This document shows, in pieces, positions 8,367 to 17,189 of a DNA stretch of 64,000 bases. The stretch's first letter is position 1. Every line of letters begins with the position of its first letter. Source of the stretch: Burkholderia sp. WSM2232 (GTDB lineage Bacteria; Pseudomonadota; Gammaproteobacteria; Burkholderiales; Burkholderiaceae); assembly GCF_000472545.1 (NCBI RefSeq), contig NZ_AWZV01000016.1, forward strand, positions 1 to 64,000, written 5' to 3'. The position numbers and the translations under genes were made by a program. The notes beneath the pieces were generated by a model that saw only the letters and a list, made by a program, of their open reading frames with translations, did no database searches and was not told where the DNA came from.

Positions 8367-10040
8367 TCACGCGCTCAGCACCGCGCGGTCGAAATAAAGC
8401 TGCGCGAGCGCGGTGAAGCGTACGCCATTCACGCCCTTGCGCATGGCGATCAGTTGATCGTAGAAGAATGGAATGATGATCGGCGTTTCGTCGAGCAACA
8501 GTGTCTGGATCTGGCCGGAGATCTTCTTCTGCGAGGCGAGGTCCACGGCGGCGACGAACTGCGCGACCAGTTGATCGTATTGCGGATTCCTGAAGTGCGC
8601 CGCGTTCCATGTGCCGTTGCTCGTGAGCGGCGCATTCAGGAACACGTTGGGCACGCCGCGATGACCGTAGTCGGTGATGCCGAGCGGCGAGTCGAGCCAG
8701 TCCGATTTGCCTGGCGTGCCGGCTCCGTAATAGAGCGACTGGCTCTCGACCTTCAGATTGATGCGCACGCCGATTGCCTTCGCCGCGTTCTGCACGACGA
8801 CCGCGAGATCGGGAATCTCCATGTACTTTTCGGTGGTCAGCGTGACATCGAAGCCGTTCGGTACACCCGCTTGCGCGAGCAGTTGTTTTGCCTTCGCTAT
8901 GTCGAGCTTGCGCTGCGGCACGCCCGCATCCGATGACGGAAACACGGGCGCAAACGGACTGTCGTTGCCAAGCTGCGCACGGCCCTTGAAGAGCCCGCGC
9001 ACCAGCACGTCGCGATCGAGCGAGAGGGCTAGCGCCTGGCGCACGCGCTTGTCCTTGAAGAGCGGATTGTCGTTGCGCATATGAATCTGCCGATGCGCGC
9101 TCGACTTCACGCCCACTGCCTTGTAGTCCGGATTGTTCAGGATCGCGGCGCCGCCCTGCACGGTGAAGGTGCCCATCACGTCCGCACGGTGGCCTTGCAG
9201 CGCGAGCAGTTGTGCCTGCTGATCCGCATAGAACGAAAACTGTACGCGCTCCGGTAACGCTTTCTCGCCCCAGTAGTCGGGGTTGCGCACGAACGACGCG
9301 CCCACCTTCGGCTGATACTTCTCGAGCCTGAACGGCCCGGTGCCGATAAAGGTCTTTTCATAACCGCCCGCGTAGTTCGCGGGCAGAATCACGGCGTTGT
9401 AATTGTCCGAGGAAACGTAGTAGGGGAAGTTGCCGTTCGGCGCATCCAGATGGAAAGCGACGGTGTGCTCGTCAACCACTTTGGCGCCGCCCTTGGAGAG
9501 CACGCCCTTCAAAACCGACAGTGCGGCCGAGCCGCTGGCCGGATCGGCAAGGCGGTCGAAGGTGGCCACCACGTCTTTGGCAGTGAAAGCCTGGCCGTCG
9601 TGGAACTTGACGTTCTCGCGCAGCTTGAAGGTCCACACGTCGCCCTTGTCGTTCGGCTTCCACGACAACGCGAGCGCCGGCTTGAGCATGAGTTTTTCGC
9701 CGTCGTCGTCGATCAGGAATTCGCCGGTCTGATTGAGCAGCGCGAGGCTCGCGGCATCCGTCACCGTGAGCGGGTCCACGGCGCCCGCCGGCGTGAGATG
9801 GGCCACACGAATCGTCTGGTTTGAAGGCGTGCCCGGTTTTGCGCTGCCCTGTGCCGACGCGCGCGGCGCGTCGAGCAGGCCCCCGCCCGCGAGCGACAAA
9901 CCGATCACGCTCGCATAGCGCAGCAGTTCGCGCCGTGTGATGCGGCCGGCGAGAAATTCGTCGATGGCATGATGGCCATAGGCGTCGGCGTTGCGACGGG
10001 CGAGTTCGAGAGCGGGGAATCGGTCTGCGGGAGTCTTCAT
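8367..10040 (-). CDS. ABC transporter substrate-binding protein, family 5, Tat-type signal
   Basis: This 557-residue periplasmic binding protein of solute-binding family 5 should be the first gene of the importer operon. The N terminus carries ITRRELLRYASVIGLSLAGG, with Arg36-Arg37 and a hydrophobic run. It ends ASAQ near residue 64 and resembles a twin-arginine (Tat) signal more than a Sec signal. The family pattern LRENVKFHDGQAFTAKDV is at about residues 140-160. Tat export implies folding in the cytoplasm before transport. ATG at 10040 is chosen because the upstream frame lacks coding character. The ligand is not predictable from sequence. Confidence 0.9.
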   Translation of the reverse strand: MKTPADRFPALELARRNADAYGHHAIDEFLAGRITRRELLRYASVIGLSLAGGGLLDAPRASAQGSAKPGTPSNQTIRVAHLTPAGAVDPLTVTDAASLALLNQTGEFLIDDDGEKLMLKPALALSWKPNDKGDVWTFKLRENVKFHDGQAFTAKDVVATFDRLADPASGSAALSVLKGVLSKGGAKVVDEHTVAFHLDAPNGNFPYYVSSDNYNAVILPANYAGGYEKTFIGTGPFRLEKYQPKVGASFVRNPDYWGEKALPERVQFSFYADQQAQLLALQGHRADVMGTFTVQGGAAILNNPDYKAVGVKSSAHRQIHMRNDNPLFKDKRVRQALALSLDRDVLVRGLFKGRAQLGNDSPFAPVFPSSDAGVPQRKLDIAKAKQLLAQAGVPNGFDVTLTTEKYMEIPDLAVVVQNAAKAIGVRINLKVESQSLYYGAGTPGKSDWLDSPLGITDYGHRGVPNVFLNAPLTSNGTWNAAHFRNPQYDQLVAQFVAAVDLASQKKISGQIQTLLLDETPIIIPFFYDQLIAMRKGVNGVRFTALAQLYFDRAVLSA

Positions 10041-10557
10041 CGTGGGAATGTCCAGTCCGTTCGGTTGCCGGTTGTGATACGCCGCGCCAGGTGCGCGGCA
10101 GGCGACTGCGCGGCGGGCGCAAGTTCGGCGATGCAAGGCTGTTTCAGTTTAAGCGATTGCTCATGGATTGGAGCGCTTGCGGCGGCGGGAGGTTCGCGAT
10201 CAGCAGATAAAAGGGCCGGTGTGTGTCGTCGCCACAACGGTTGCGCCGCATCCGGGCAGACGGCGCAGACGCTGTGCCGTGCGTGGCGCGCGGCATGCTG
10301 CGCGGTGGCGCTCCGCTTGCTGGCGTGATAGCGAACGAACCGCTGTGATGAAATCGCTGCGAGCAAAACAGCCGCCGAACACAAACCGAAGAAGCAAAAC
10401 CGAAGAAGCCAAAGCGCCGAAGCCAAGGCGCGGAAGCAAAAGCGACGAAGCTAAACCGCCGCAAGAAACCGCAAACGAAAAGCCCCACACAAAACGCCGC
10501 ACATGAACCGGAAAAATACTCGCCGCAAGCTAGTCCAGCGTTTAAGCGCGGTCGCAG
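10041..10557. other. 517-bp gap with degenerate ~14-bp repeats
   Basis: No convincing gene lies between the binding protein and the NiCoT transporter, both on the minus strand. The part at about 10350-10500 is A-rich and contains degenerate direct repeats. A plus-strand frame from ATG 10348 to 10506 would give 52 residues rich in Lys, Pro and Glu, but without a visible ribosome-binding site. The promoter of the importer operon should lie at about 10045-10160. Confidence 0.5.
10389..10460. repeat. Degenerate ~14-bp direct repeats (GAAGCCAAAGCG-like)
   Basis: About five imperfect units occur in a row: GAAGCAAAACC, GAAGAAGCCAAAGCGCC, GAAGCCAAGGCGCG, GAAGCAAAAGCGAC and GAAGCTAAACCGCC. The core GAAGC-AAA is conserved and the spacing varies slightly, so this is an old or degenerate tandem array. 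Confidence 0.65.
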
Positions 10558-11586
10558 TTACCGCATCGCCGCGGCCGGCCTCCGCCAGCGATGAAACAGC
10601 ACCGAGCCGATCCAGCACGCAATGAACGCAGCGACGATCCCATAGCCAAGCACACCGAACTGGTCGTTGATGCGCGTCACTGCGTCCCACACCCCGCCAT
10701 TCAGGCCGAGGCTGTCAGACAGCAGTCGCAGCGCCTCAACGCCGCCGATCACGATCGCCACCATCGCCGAAACGAACGTGATGCTCGCGTTGTAGTAGAG
10801 CTTGCGTTTGGGGTCGTCCATGGCCCAGCCGTAGGCGTGGATCATCAGCACGTTGTCCGTCGAATCGACGAGCGTCATGCCCGCGGTGAAAAGCGCGGGA
10901 AACACCAGAATCGAATACAGCGGCAGGCCCTTGCCCGCTTCGGACGCGGCAATCGCGAGCAGGCCGATTTCGGTAGCGGTGTCAAAGCCGAGGCCGAACA
11001 GTACGCCTACCGGGTACATATGCCAGCTTCGGGTCACGAGCCGGAACAGCGGCCGCAGCGCGCGTGCCAGAAGACCGCCGGGAGCGGACGTCTGCGCGAT
11101 GTCGAGCGCGGCAACGGCCGCTTCGCCGTGATGTTGCACATGACGATAACGGCGCCATACGTCGCGCAGAATCACCAGGTTCACCGCCGCGAGTATCAGC
11201 AGGAACGTCGCCGAAACGAGTGTGCCCAGTGTTGCGCCCACGGCCTTGAAGGTCTCGAAGCGGCCGTGCAGCGAATGCGCGCTCCACGCTATTCCCAGTG
11301 TCGCAAGAATCACGATGGTCGAGTGACCCAGCGAGAACGCAAGCCCGACGCTGAGCGGCCGCTGGCCGGTCTGCATCAGCTTGCGCGTGACGGCGTCGAT
11401 GGCGGCGATATGGTCCGCGTCGACCGCATGACGAAGGCCGAAACCATACGCGAGCAACGCGGTGCCGAGCAGCAGCGGATAGTGGCGAAACGCGATCAGC
11501 GCCCATGCCCACGCGGCGAGATTGGCTGCGAGCAGAACCGCATACAACGTGAGAAGGCGAGGGCGCAGCGAGGCAGTCGGCGTCAT
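10558..11586 (-). CDS. NiCoT-family nickel/cobalt transporter (HoxN/NixA type)
   Basis: This 342-residue membrane protein is a NiCoT permease for Ni2+ or Co2+ uptake. The family signature RHAVDADHI (His53, Asp58, His59) in an early helix forms the metal-binding motif. Further family motifs are present: LAFSLGHSTIVI, the LGFDTATE loop and GMTLVDSTDNVLM. About eight membrane helices are visible. It lies 34 bases after the His-rich cupin gene on the same strand, so the two are probably one operon. No nickel enzyme cluster is adjacent, so Ni versus Co cannot be decided. Confidence 0.93.
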   Translation of the reverse strand: MTPTASLRPRLLTLYAVLLAANLAAWAWALIAFRHYPLLLGTALLAYGFGLRHAVDADHIAAIDAVTRKLMQTGQRPLSVGLAFSLGHSTIVILATLGIAWSAHSLHGRFETFKAVGATLGTLVSATFLLILAAVNLVILRDVWRRYRHVQHHGEAAVAALDIAQTSAPGGLLARALRPLFRLVTRSWHMYPVGVLFGLGFDTATEIGLLAIAASEAGKGLPLYSILVFPALFTAGMTLVDSTDNVLMIHAYGWAMDDPKRKLYYNASITFVSAMVAIVIGGVEALRLLSDSLGLNGGVWDAVTRINDQFGVLGYGIVAAFIACWIGSVLFHRWRRPAAAMR

Positions 11587-11620
11587 GAGTCGCGTGGTCG
11601 AGGATGAGTGTTGGTGTTAG

Positions 11621-12142
11621 TTAGTGATCGTGCGGATGCTTGTGAATCGGATCGACCCAATACACCGTTTCCGGTTGCTCTACGGCGTCGATGTTCAGGT
11701 TGACCACCACGGCCTCGTTGTCGCTGCGCACCAGCACGCACTCGAGCGGTTCGTCGGTGCTCGCGTTGATCTCCTGATGCGGCACATACGGCGGCACGAA
11801 GATGAAGTCGCCGGGACCGGCCTCGGCGGTGAACTCGAGGTGCTCGCCCCAGCGCATGCGAGCCTGGCCGCGCACCACGAAAATCACGCTTTCGAGCGCG
11901 CCGTGATGATGGGCGCCGGTCTTTGCATTCGGGTGAATCGTCACCGTGCCGGCCCAGATTTTCTGCGCGCCGACTCGCGCGGCGTTGATCGCGGCGGCGC
12001 GGTTCATGCCCGGCGTCTGCGGCGTGTTGGTGTCGAGCTGATCGCCTCTGATGACCTTCACGCCGTGCTCGCGCCAATCGACAGGCACGACCCCTTGGTC
12101 CCGCTCGTCGTTGTAATGCGGATGTTCGTGATCCTGGCTCAT
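11621..12142 (-). CDS. Cupin-domain protein with His-rich ends
   Basis: This 173-residue protein has a single cupin barrel. Motif 1 is GAHHHGALESVIFVVRG (metal-ligand pattern HHH...E) and motif 2 is PGDFIFVPPYVPHQE. Both termini are rich in His: DHEHPHYNDERD at the start and DPIHKHPHDH at the end. Such tails often bind Ni2+, Co2+ or Zn2+, and the next gene is a Ni/Co transporter 34 bases on. A role in metal handling or metal-dependent chemistry is therefore inferred, not shown. GAGGAG upstream of ATG 12142 fixes the start. Many cupins are enzymes, so a dioxygenase or isomerase role is also possible. Confidence 0.85.
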   Translation of the reverse strand: MSQDHEHPHYNDERDQGVVPVDWREHGVKVIRGDQLDTNTPQTPGMNRAAAINAARVGAQKIWAGTVTIHPNAKTGAHHHGALESVIFVVRGQARMRWGEHLEFTAEAGPGDFIFVPPYVPHQEINASTDEPLECVLVRSDNEAVVVNLNIDAVEQPETVYWVDPIHKHPHDH

Positions 12143-12284
12143 CGCGTGTCTCCTCGTGGGCTGCAAAGGCGTGGCGAAGTTCGCGGCGCCGTCCTGCATT
12201 CTGACATGGTAAAAAAATGAGCGTGGCCGTGTGGGGCGGGCCGCCGCGGGTGCTGCGAGCGCTTCGGGCAAATGGCCGTCGGCG

Positions 12285-12315
12285 AAAAAAAGCCTGTCCG
12301 TGGTGGACAGGCTTT
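12285..12315 (-). terminator. Rho-independent terminator of fusA
   Basis: AAGCCTGTCC (12290-12299) pairs with GGACAGGCTT (12305-12314) across a 5-base loop. On the minus strand this is followed by seven T residues. It lies about 80 bases past the fusA stop. Confidence 0.9.
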
Positions 12316-12394
12316 CTGTGTGGCAGTCGGGGCAGCGCGTGCCAGCCGGTGCGCCGCATAGCGGCAGCCCGGCTGTCAGGCTGGCGGCTAAGGC

Positions 12395-14500
12395 TTACTT
12401 CTGCTTCGCGTTGATCACGGCTTCCGCGACGTTGTTCGGCGTTTCCGCGTAGTGCTTGAACTCCATCGTGTAGGTCGCGCGGCCTTGAGTCGCAGAGCGC
12501 AGCGACGTCGAGTAGCCGAACATTTCCGCGAGCGGCACTTCGGCGCGCACCAGCTTGCCGCCGCCGCCCGCGATGTCTTCCATGCCTTGCACGAGCCCGC
12601 GGCGGCTCGACAGATCGCCCATGACGTTGCCCATGAAGTCTTCGGGTGTTTCCACCTCGACGGCCATCATCGGTTCGAGCAGCACCGGCTTCGCCTTGCG
12701 CATCGCATCCTTGAAGGCCATCGAGCCGGCCATACGGAAAGCGTTTTCGTTCGAGTCCACGTCGTGGTACGAGCCGAAGGTCAGCGTCACCTTCACGTCG
12801 ACCACCGGATAACCCGCCAGTACGCCGGCCTTCAGCGTCTCCTGAATGCCCTTGTCCACCGCCGGAATGTATTCGCGCGGGATCACGCCACCCTTGATCG
12901 CGTCGACGAATTCATAGCCCTTGCCCTGCTGCGCCGGTTCGAGCGTAATCACCGCGTGACCGTACTGGCCGCGCCCGCCCGACTGCTTGACGAACTTGCC
13001 CTCGACGTCTTCGACCTTGTTGCGCACCGTCTCGCGGTACGCCACCTGCGGTTTGCCGACCGTCGCTTCCACGCCGAACTCGCGCTTCATCCGGTCGACG
13101 AGAATTTCGAGGTGCAGCTCGCCCATGCCGGAGATGATCGTCTGGCCCGACTCTTCATCCGTTTGTACGCGGAACGAAGGGTCTTCCTGCGCGAGACGAT
13201 TGAGCGCGATGCCCATCTTCTCCTGGTCGGCCTTGGTCTTCGGCTCGACAGCCTGCGAGATCACCGGCTCGGGGAAGATCATCTTCTCGAGAATGATGAC
13301 CTTGTTCGGGTCGCACAGCGTGTCGCCGGTGGTCGCTTCTTTCAGGCCGACGGCCGCGGCGATGTCGCCTGCGCGCACTTCCTTGATTTCCTTGCGTTCG
13401 TTCGCGTGCATCTGCAGGATCCGGCCAAGGCGTTCCTTCTTCTCCTTGACCGGGTTGTAGACCGTGTCGCCCGAATTGACCACGCCGGAATACACGCGGA
13501 AGAAAATCAGCTGGCCGACGAACGGGTCGGTCATGATCTTGAAGGCGAGCGCGGAGAACGGCTCGTCGTCGTTCGGATGACGCTCCGCTTCGTTGTCGTG
13601 TTCGTCGTGACCGAGAATCGCGGGCACGTCCACCGGCGAGGGCAGGTAGTCGATCACCGCGTCGAGCATGGCCTGCACGCCCTTGTTCTTGAACGCGCTG
13701 CCGCACAGCATCGGCACGATTTCGTTGGCGATGGTGCGCGCGCGCAGCCCCTGCTTGATCTCCTCTTCGGAGAGCGTCTCGCCGCCGAGATACTTGTCGA
13801 GCAGTTCTTCGCTTGCCTCGGCGGCGGCCTCGACCATCTTGTCGTGCCATTCCTTCGCCGTGGCCGCGAGTTCCGCCGGAATATCCTGATACTCGAACTT
13901 GATACCCTGGCTGTCGTCGTCCCAGACGATCGCCTTCATCTTGACGAGATCGACGACGCCCTGGAAGTGTTCCTCCGCGCCGACCGGAATCTGAATGGGC
14001 ACGGCGACGCCCTTCAGACGCTCGCCGATCTGACGCTGCACGCGGAAAAAGTCGGCACCCACGCGGTCCATCTTGTTGACGAACGCGATGCGCGGCACCT
14101 TGTACTTGTTCGCCTGGCGCCAGACGGTTTCCGATTGCGGCTGCACGCCGCCCACCGAGTCGTACACCATGCAGGCGCCGTCGAGCACGCGCATGGAGCG
14201 CTCCACTTCGATCGTAAAGTCGACGTGTCCCGGCGTGTCGATGATGTTGATCCGATGCTCGGGATAGTTGCCGGCCATGCCTTTCCAGAAGGCGGTGGTG
14301 GCCGCCGACGTGATCGTGATGCCGCGCTCCTGCTCCTGTTCCATCCAGTCCATCGTCGCCGCACCGTCGTGAACCTCGCCGATCTTGTGGGTCACGCCGG
14401 TGTAGAACAGGATGCGTTCAGTGGTGGTGGTTTTGCCGGCATCGATGTGAGCGCTGATGCCGATATTCCGGTAGCGCTCGATGGGAGTCTTGCGGGGCAC
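12395..14500 (-). CDS. fusA: Elongation factor G, stand-alone copy
   Basis: This 701-residue translational GTPase moves tRNA and mRNA through the ribosome and helps recycle ribosomes. The GTPase motifs are intact: [12 protein letters not shown] (P-loop), DTPGHVDF and [10 protein letters not shown]. The full EF-G length and C-terminal domains are present ([12 protein letters not shown], then [16 protein letters not shown] at the end). It starts with GTG at 14500, preceded by a perfect AAGGAGG. It is monocistronic with its own terminator and not beside rpsL/rpsG/tuf. Burkholderiaceae often carry a second EF-G gene, and this is probably that copy. No loss of key residues was seen. Confidence 0.93.
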   Translation of the reverse strand: MPRKTPIERYRNIGISAHIDAGKTTTTERILFYTGVTHKIGEVHDGAATMDWMEQEQERGITITSAATTAFWKGMAGNYPEHRINIIDTPGHVDFTIEVERSMRVLDGACMVYDSVGGVQPQSETVWRQANKYKVPRIAFVNKMDRVGADFFRVQRQIGERLKGVAVPIQIPVGAEEHFQGVVDLVKMKAIVWDDDSQGIKFEYQDIPAELAATAKEWHDKMVEAAAEASEELLDKYLGGETLSEEEIKQGLRARTIANEIVPMLCGSAFKNKGVQAMLDAVIDYLPSPVDVPAILGHDEHDNEAERHPNDDEPFSALAFKIMTDPFVGQLIFFRVYSGVVNSGDTVYNPVKEKKERLGRILQMHANERKEIKEVRAGDIAAAVGLKEATTGDTLCDPNKVIILEKMIFPEPVISQAVEPKTKADQEKMGIALNRLAQEDPSFRVQTDEESGQTIISGMGELHLEILVDRMKREFGVEATVGKPQVAYRETVRNKVEDVEGKFVKQSGGRGQYGHAVITLEPAQQGKGYEFVDAIKGGVIPREYIPAVDKGIQETLKAGVLAGYPVVDVKVTLTFGSYHDVDSNENAFRMAGSMAFKDAMRKAKPVLLEPMMAVEVETPEDFMGNVMGDLSSRRGLVQGMEDIAGGGGKLVRAEVPLAEMFGYSTSLRSATQGRATYTMEFKHYAETPNNVAEAVINAKQK

Positions 14501-15044
14501 GTGAACCTCCTTGGAATAGCGCGCCTGAAACGCTTGGCCGGGCGGCACCTGGTGCCGCCCGGACCGCGGGATTGCTGCGTTGCTAAGAATACTAGGATAG
14601 CGCGTCGGCCCGTCTTTTGCAGGAATGTTGCCAGGCGGGCGGCGGGGTAAGGCGCGCGGGGCGGTGGAGTTTCGCGGGCGGCGGGTCCACGTGCGATGCG
14701 ATGCGCGGCGACAAGGGCAAAGCCGGGGTGTTCGGGTGCGGGACCGGCTTGCGGTGAGAGGAGGGCTCGGTTGTGGCGTGCCGTCAGCGTCCTGGCTGAT
14801 CGAGGACACGGCTATGCAGTGCGGCGCAGTCTGACGAGTATCAGGTGCCACCTGACGGAGCAACTGCCACCCGACGGGCATTGAGCCGCGCGATCAGAGG
14901 CCCCGTCTGCCGCACATTCAGACGTCCGATCAGCCCAGAACCGCGTGTGTGGCGGCGCACCCACGCGCGGCTTGCGCGCCAACTGACGCGCGATTCTGCG
15001 CCGGCTTACTGGACCGGCTTACTGCGTCTGCTTACTGCGCCGGC
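14501..15044. other. 544-bp gap between fusA and the DUF192 gene
   Basis: The fusA promoter must lie at about 14520-14620; the AT-rich stretch CTAAGAATACTAGGATAG around 14582-14600 (minus-strand TATCCTAGTATTC) is a plausible -10 area. The remainder is GC-rich with no supported gene; short reading frames there lack start signals. The right end holds the repeats at 15002-15050. Confidence 0.5.
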
Positions 15045-15050
15045 TTATTG
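15002..15050. repeat. Duplicated stop-region repeats after the DUF192 gene
   Basis: On the minus strand the last codon and stop (CAATAA) are followed by GCCGGCGCAGTAAGC, AGACGCAGTAAGCCGG and TCCAGTAAGCCGG. These are imperfect 12- to 15-base copies of the gene's own 3' end, each carrying another TAA. This is a short local duplication. Confidence 0.65.
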
Positions 15051-15563
15051 CGCCGCGGGCAGCCCCTGGATTTTCATGCCTGGCTTGATGCCCTTCGACG
15101 TGAACCAGCCCTTGCTCATCTCGAGCGCGTACACGCCGTTGTTCTTCGGGCAGTGGTTGCTGGTCGTCTCGGCCTGCATCTCGTCGATGTCGGTCACAGT
15201 GCCGTCCGCGCGCATGAACGCGATCGACAACGGGATCAGCGTGTTCTTCATCCAGAAGCAATGCACTGCGTTTTCGTTGAACACGAACAGCATGCCTTCG
15301 TTCGGCGCGAGGCTCGTGCGGTACATCAGACCCTGCTCGCGGTCCGCGTCGTTAGCGGCGACGGCCGCGTCGATTACGAACATGCCGGCGGTCAGCCGCG
15401 CACGCGGAAATTCGCCGGGTTGCTTCGCGCCGGCCGGCAACTGCTGCGCATGAGCGGGGGGCGCGCTGAGCGCGGAGAACGACAGCGCTGCGAACGCCAC
15501 CACAGTGGGCAACACAGCGGCGACGGCGAAACGCGCCATTAACGAGCGCAGGGGAAATCGCAC
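15045..15563 (-). CDS. DUF192 secreted protein
   Basis: This 172-residue protein has a Sec signal peptide (about residues 1-39, ending PAHA before QQL) and a DUF192 domain (about 55-170). The family motifs DREQGLMYRTSL, NEGMLFVF, CFWMKNTLIPLSIAFM and LEMSKGWFTSKGIKPG are all visible. DUF192 proteins are small periplasmic or exported proteins of unknown function, common in bacteria and archaea. The start is GTG at 15563, with AGGAG eight bases upstream; an internal ATG at 15539 would cut into the signal peptide. Confidence 0.88.
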   Translation of the reverse strand: MRFPLRSLMARFAVAAVLPTVVAFAALSFSALSAPPAHAQQLPAGAKQPGEFPRARLTAGMFVIDAAVAANDADREQGLMYRTSLAPNEGMLFVFNENAVHCFWMKNTLIPLSIAFMRADGTVTDIDEMQAETTSNHCPKNNGVYALEMSKGWFTSKGIKPGMKIQGLPAAQ

Positions 15564-15610
15564 GGCATGACTCCTTGCTGGAATGAATCGGAATGGTACG
15601 CGAGCGCGTC

Positions 15611-15649
15611 AAAAACAAAAAGGCAGATCGCCTTGCGGTGACCTGCCTT
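15611..15649 (-). terminator. Rho-independent terminator of the Ala/Lys-rich small gene
   Basis: On the minus strand AAGGCAG pairs with CTGCCTT, with further pairing inside (GGTCACCG against CGATC with a mismatch) around a small loop. It is followed by TTTTTGTTTTTG. It is 57 bases past the stop of the minus-strand gene at 15706-15900. Confidence 0.82.
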
Positions 15650-15705
15650 CCAACGCCGTAAGAACGGCAATGAAGCGTAGTTCTTGACTGCGTTTTACAA
15701 CAAAC

Positions 15706-15900
15706 TTACTCCGAAGCTGCCGAAGCGGCTGCTGCAGCAGCTGCCTTCTTGTGCGACTTCTTGTGAGCGTGCTTCGTGGTCTTCTTTGCCGACGAAGCTG
15801 CTGCTGCCGGAGCTGCCGAAGCTGCTGCCGGTGCCGAAGCTTGTGCGAATGCTGCCGTTGCGAAGAGGCCAGCGACCAGAGCGGCGATCAGTTTGTTCAT
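15706..15900 (-). CDS. Small secreted Ala/Lys/His-rich protein
   Basis: This 64-residue protein begins with a signal peptide (MNKLIAALVAGLFATAAFAQ) and continues as a low-complexity chain. That chain has Ala/Ser/Pro segments around a basic centre (KKTTKHAHKKSHKKA) and then poly-Ala. GAGGA upstream of ATG and a strong downstream terminator support a real, separately transcribed gene. No function can be assigned. The basic centre may bind nucleic acid, envelope polyanions or metal. Similar small Ala/Lys-rich exported proteins are common in Burkholderia. Confidence 0.8.
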   Translation of the reverse strand: MNKLIAALVAGLFATAAFAQASAPAAASAAPAAAASSAKKTTKHAHKKSHKKAAAAAAASAASE

Positions 15901-16285
15901 TTTGAAAATCCTCAGCTTGAGTTAATTAACCAAATGACCCGGTTATGTTTGAGTCATGTCGGTAAACGTGCCATCCACCTTTCGGTTGACAGTCGCATCG
16001 AACAAATTTTCGACGCGTCTGCCGAGCGCTCAGACTGCCTCCACTGACCGCGCGAGCGGCATGTACAAAGGCCCTTAAGGCTGAATGCCGGACAGCTTCG
16101 GGCGGCATCTGCGTCGAATAACGCATGAGTTCGCGAGCCGGTTGACGTGAATCGTGCCGAAACTTTTCACGCGTACACTGAGGTGAACCATGTTGTGTGA
16201 AATGGGCGCGCAATTCGCTGTTTCACGCTTTTTCACCGATTCGTTTCACGGGCGGTTTCATTCGCGCATACAACGAGTTAGCGAT
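15901..16285. other. 385-bp gap upstream of the Ala/Lys-rich gene
   Basis: This stretch must contain the promoter of the minus-strand gene at 15706-15900. It is less GC-rich than its surroundings (about 15905-15960 and 16150-16260). Short open frames on both strands lack ribosome-binding sites and coding character. No RNA gene or clear hairpin was recognised. Confidence 0.5.
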
Positions 16286-16855
16286 TTATGCGACGCCTTC
16301 CCAAGGTGCGTTGAGCGGCAAATCGACGCTCTCGCCCGGCATGAGCCCGAGCGCGAAAATATCGAGCGCGCCGATGCCGACCCGCACGAGCCGCAGCGTC
16401 GGAAAGCCGACTGCGGCGGTCATGCGGCGCACCTGGCGGTTTTTGCCCTCGGCGATGGACAACTCGATCCACGTGGTCGGAATCGCGGCGCGATAGCGAA
16501 TCGGGGGCGTGCGCGGCCAGAGTCTGTCAGCCGGGTCCACGTAGTCGGCGCGACACGGTTTCGTCACATAGTCGCCGAGGTCGACGCCGCGCGCGAGCTT
16601 CCTGAGCGCGGCGGCATCCACCGCGCCTTCCACTTGCGCCCAATAACGCTTGACGAGCTTGTGGCGCGGTTCGGCGATACGCGCTTGCAAGGCGCCGTCG
16701 TCGGTGAGAAGCAGCAGGCCTTCGCTGTCCGAATCGAGGCGGCCGGCCGGATAAACGCCCGGCACGCTAACCCAGTCGGCCAGCGTCGCGCGCGTCTCGT
16801 GCGCAGAAAACTGGCAGATGGTGCCGAACGGCTTGTTCAGGGCAAGTAAACGCAT
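16286..16855 (-). CDS. rluE: 23S rRNA pseudouridine synthase E
   Basis: This 189-residue enzyme of the RsuA family is most like RluE, which makes pseudouridine 2457 in 23S rRNA. The catalytic Asp41 lies in AGRLDSDSEGLLLLT. The second family motif GKNRQVRRMTAAVGFPTLRL is present. Unlike RsuA it lacks an N-terminal S4 domain, as expected for RluE. ATG at 16855 (MRLLALNKPFGT) matches the family start; the longer open frame upstream does not look coding. It is divergent from icd. Confidence 0.88.
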   Translation of the reverse strand: MRLLALNKPFGTICQFSAHETRATLADWVSVPGVYPAGRLDSDSEGLLLLTDDGALQARIAEPRHKLVKRYWAQVEGAVDAAALRKLARGVDLGDYVTKPCRADYVDPADRLWPRTPPIRYRAAIPTTWIELSIAEGKNRQVRRMTAAVGFPTLRLVRVGIGALDIFALGLMPGESVDLPLNAPWEGVA

Positions 16856-17189
16856 GAGCAAGGAATTGAGTTGTGCAGCGCGCGCCGCGGCATGGTCGGC
16901 ACGGCGCGACACCGCAGCGCAGGGGCGATGCCTGCGGCAAATGGCGGGATAATAAAGCATGCGGCGTCGCCTGGCGGGCGCGGTCCTGGATACGGCGGGC
17001 GGTGGGCGCCGTGCCTGGTCGCCGCATGCATGTTGGAAAACCCCGAGCCGCCCGCGCCTCGAAGCGGCTCCCGCGTGGGCTAGAATAACCGCCAGGCCGC
17101 GTGCGCGCGTGCGGCACTGCGCGTAGCGAGAAGCACCATATTGGCAGTCTCCCCTCAGCTTTCAGCACAGCTTTCACTGGAGTCCGATC
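16856..17189. other. Divergent promoter region between rluE and icd
   Basis: This 334-bp GC-rich stretch carries the upstream signals of both genes. No strong -35/-10 pair stands out. The icd ribosome-binding site is CTGGAG about nine bases before the ATG. No gene is supported. Confidence 0.5.

Noticed and set aside
12452..14650. A 732-residue plus-strand open frame opposite fusA
   Set aside because: It is the antisense shadow of a high-GC gene. Its sequence is Arg/His/Asp-rich with no domain, and EF-G on the other strand is certain.
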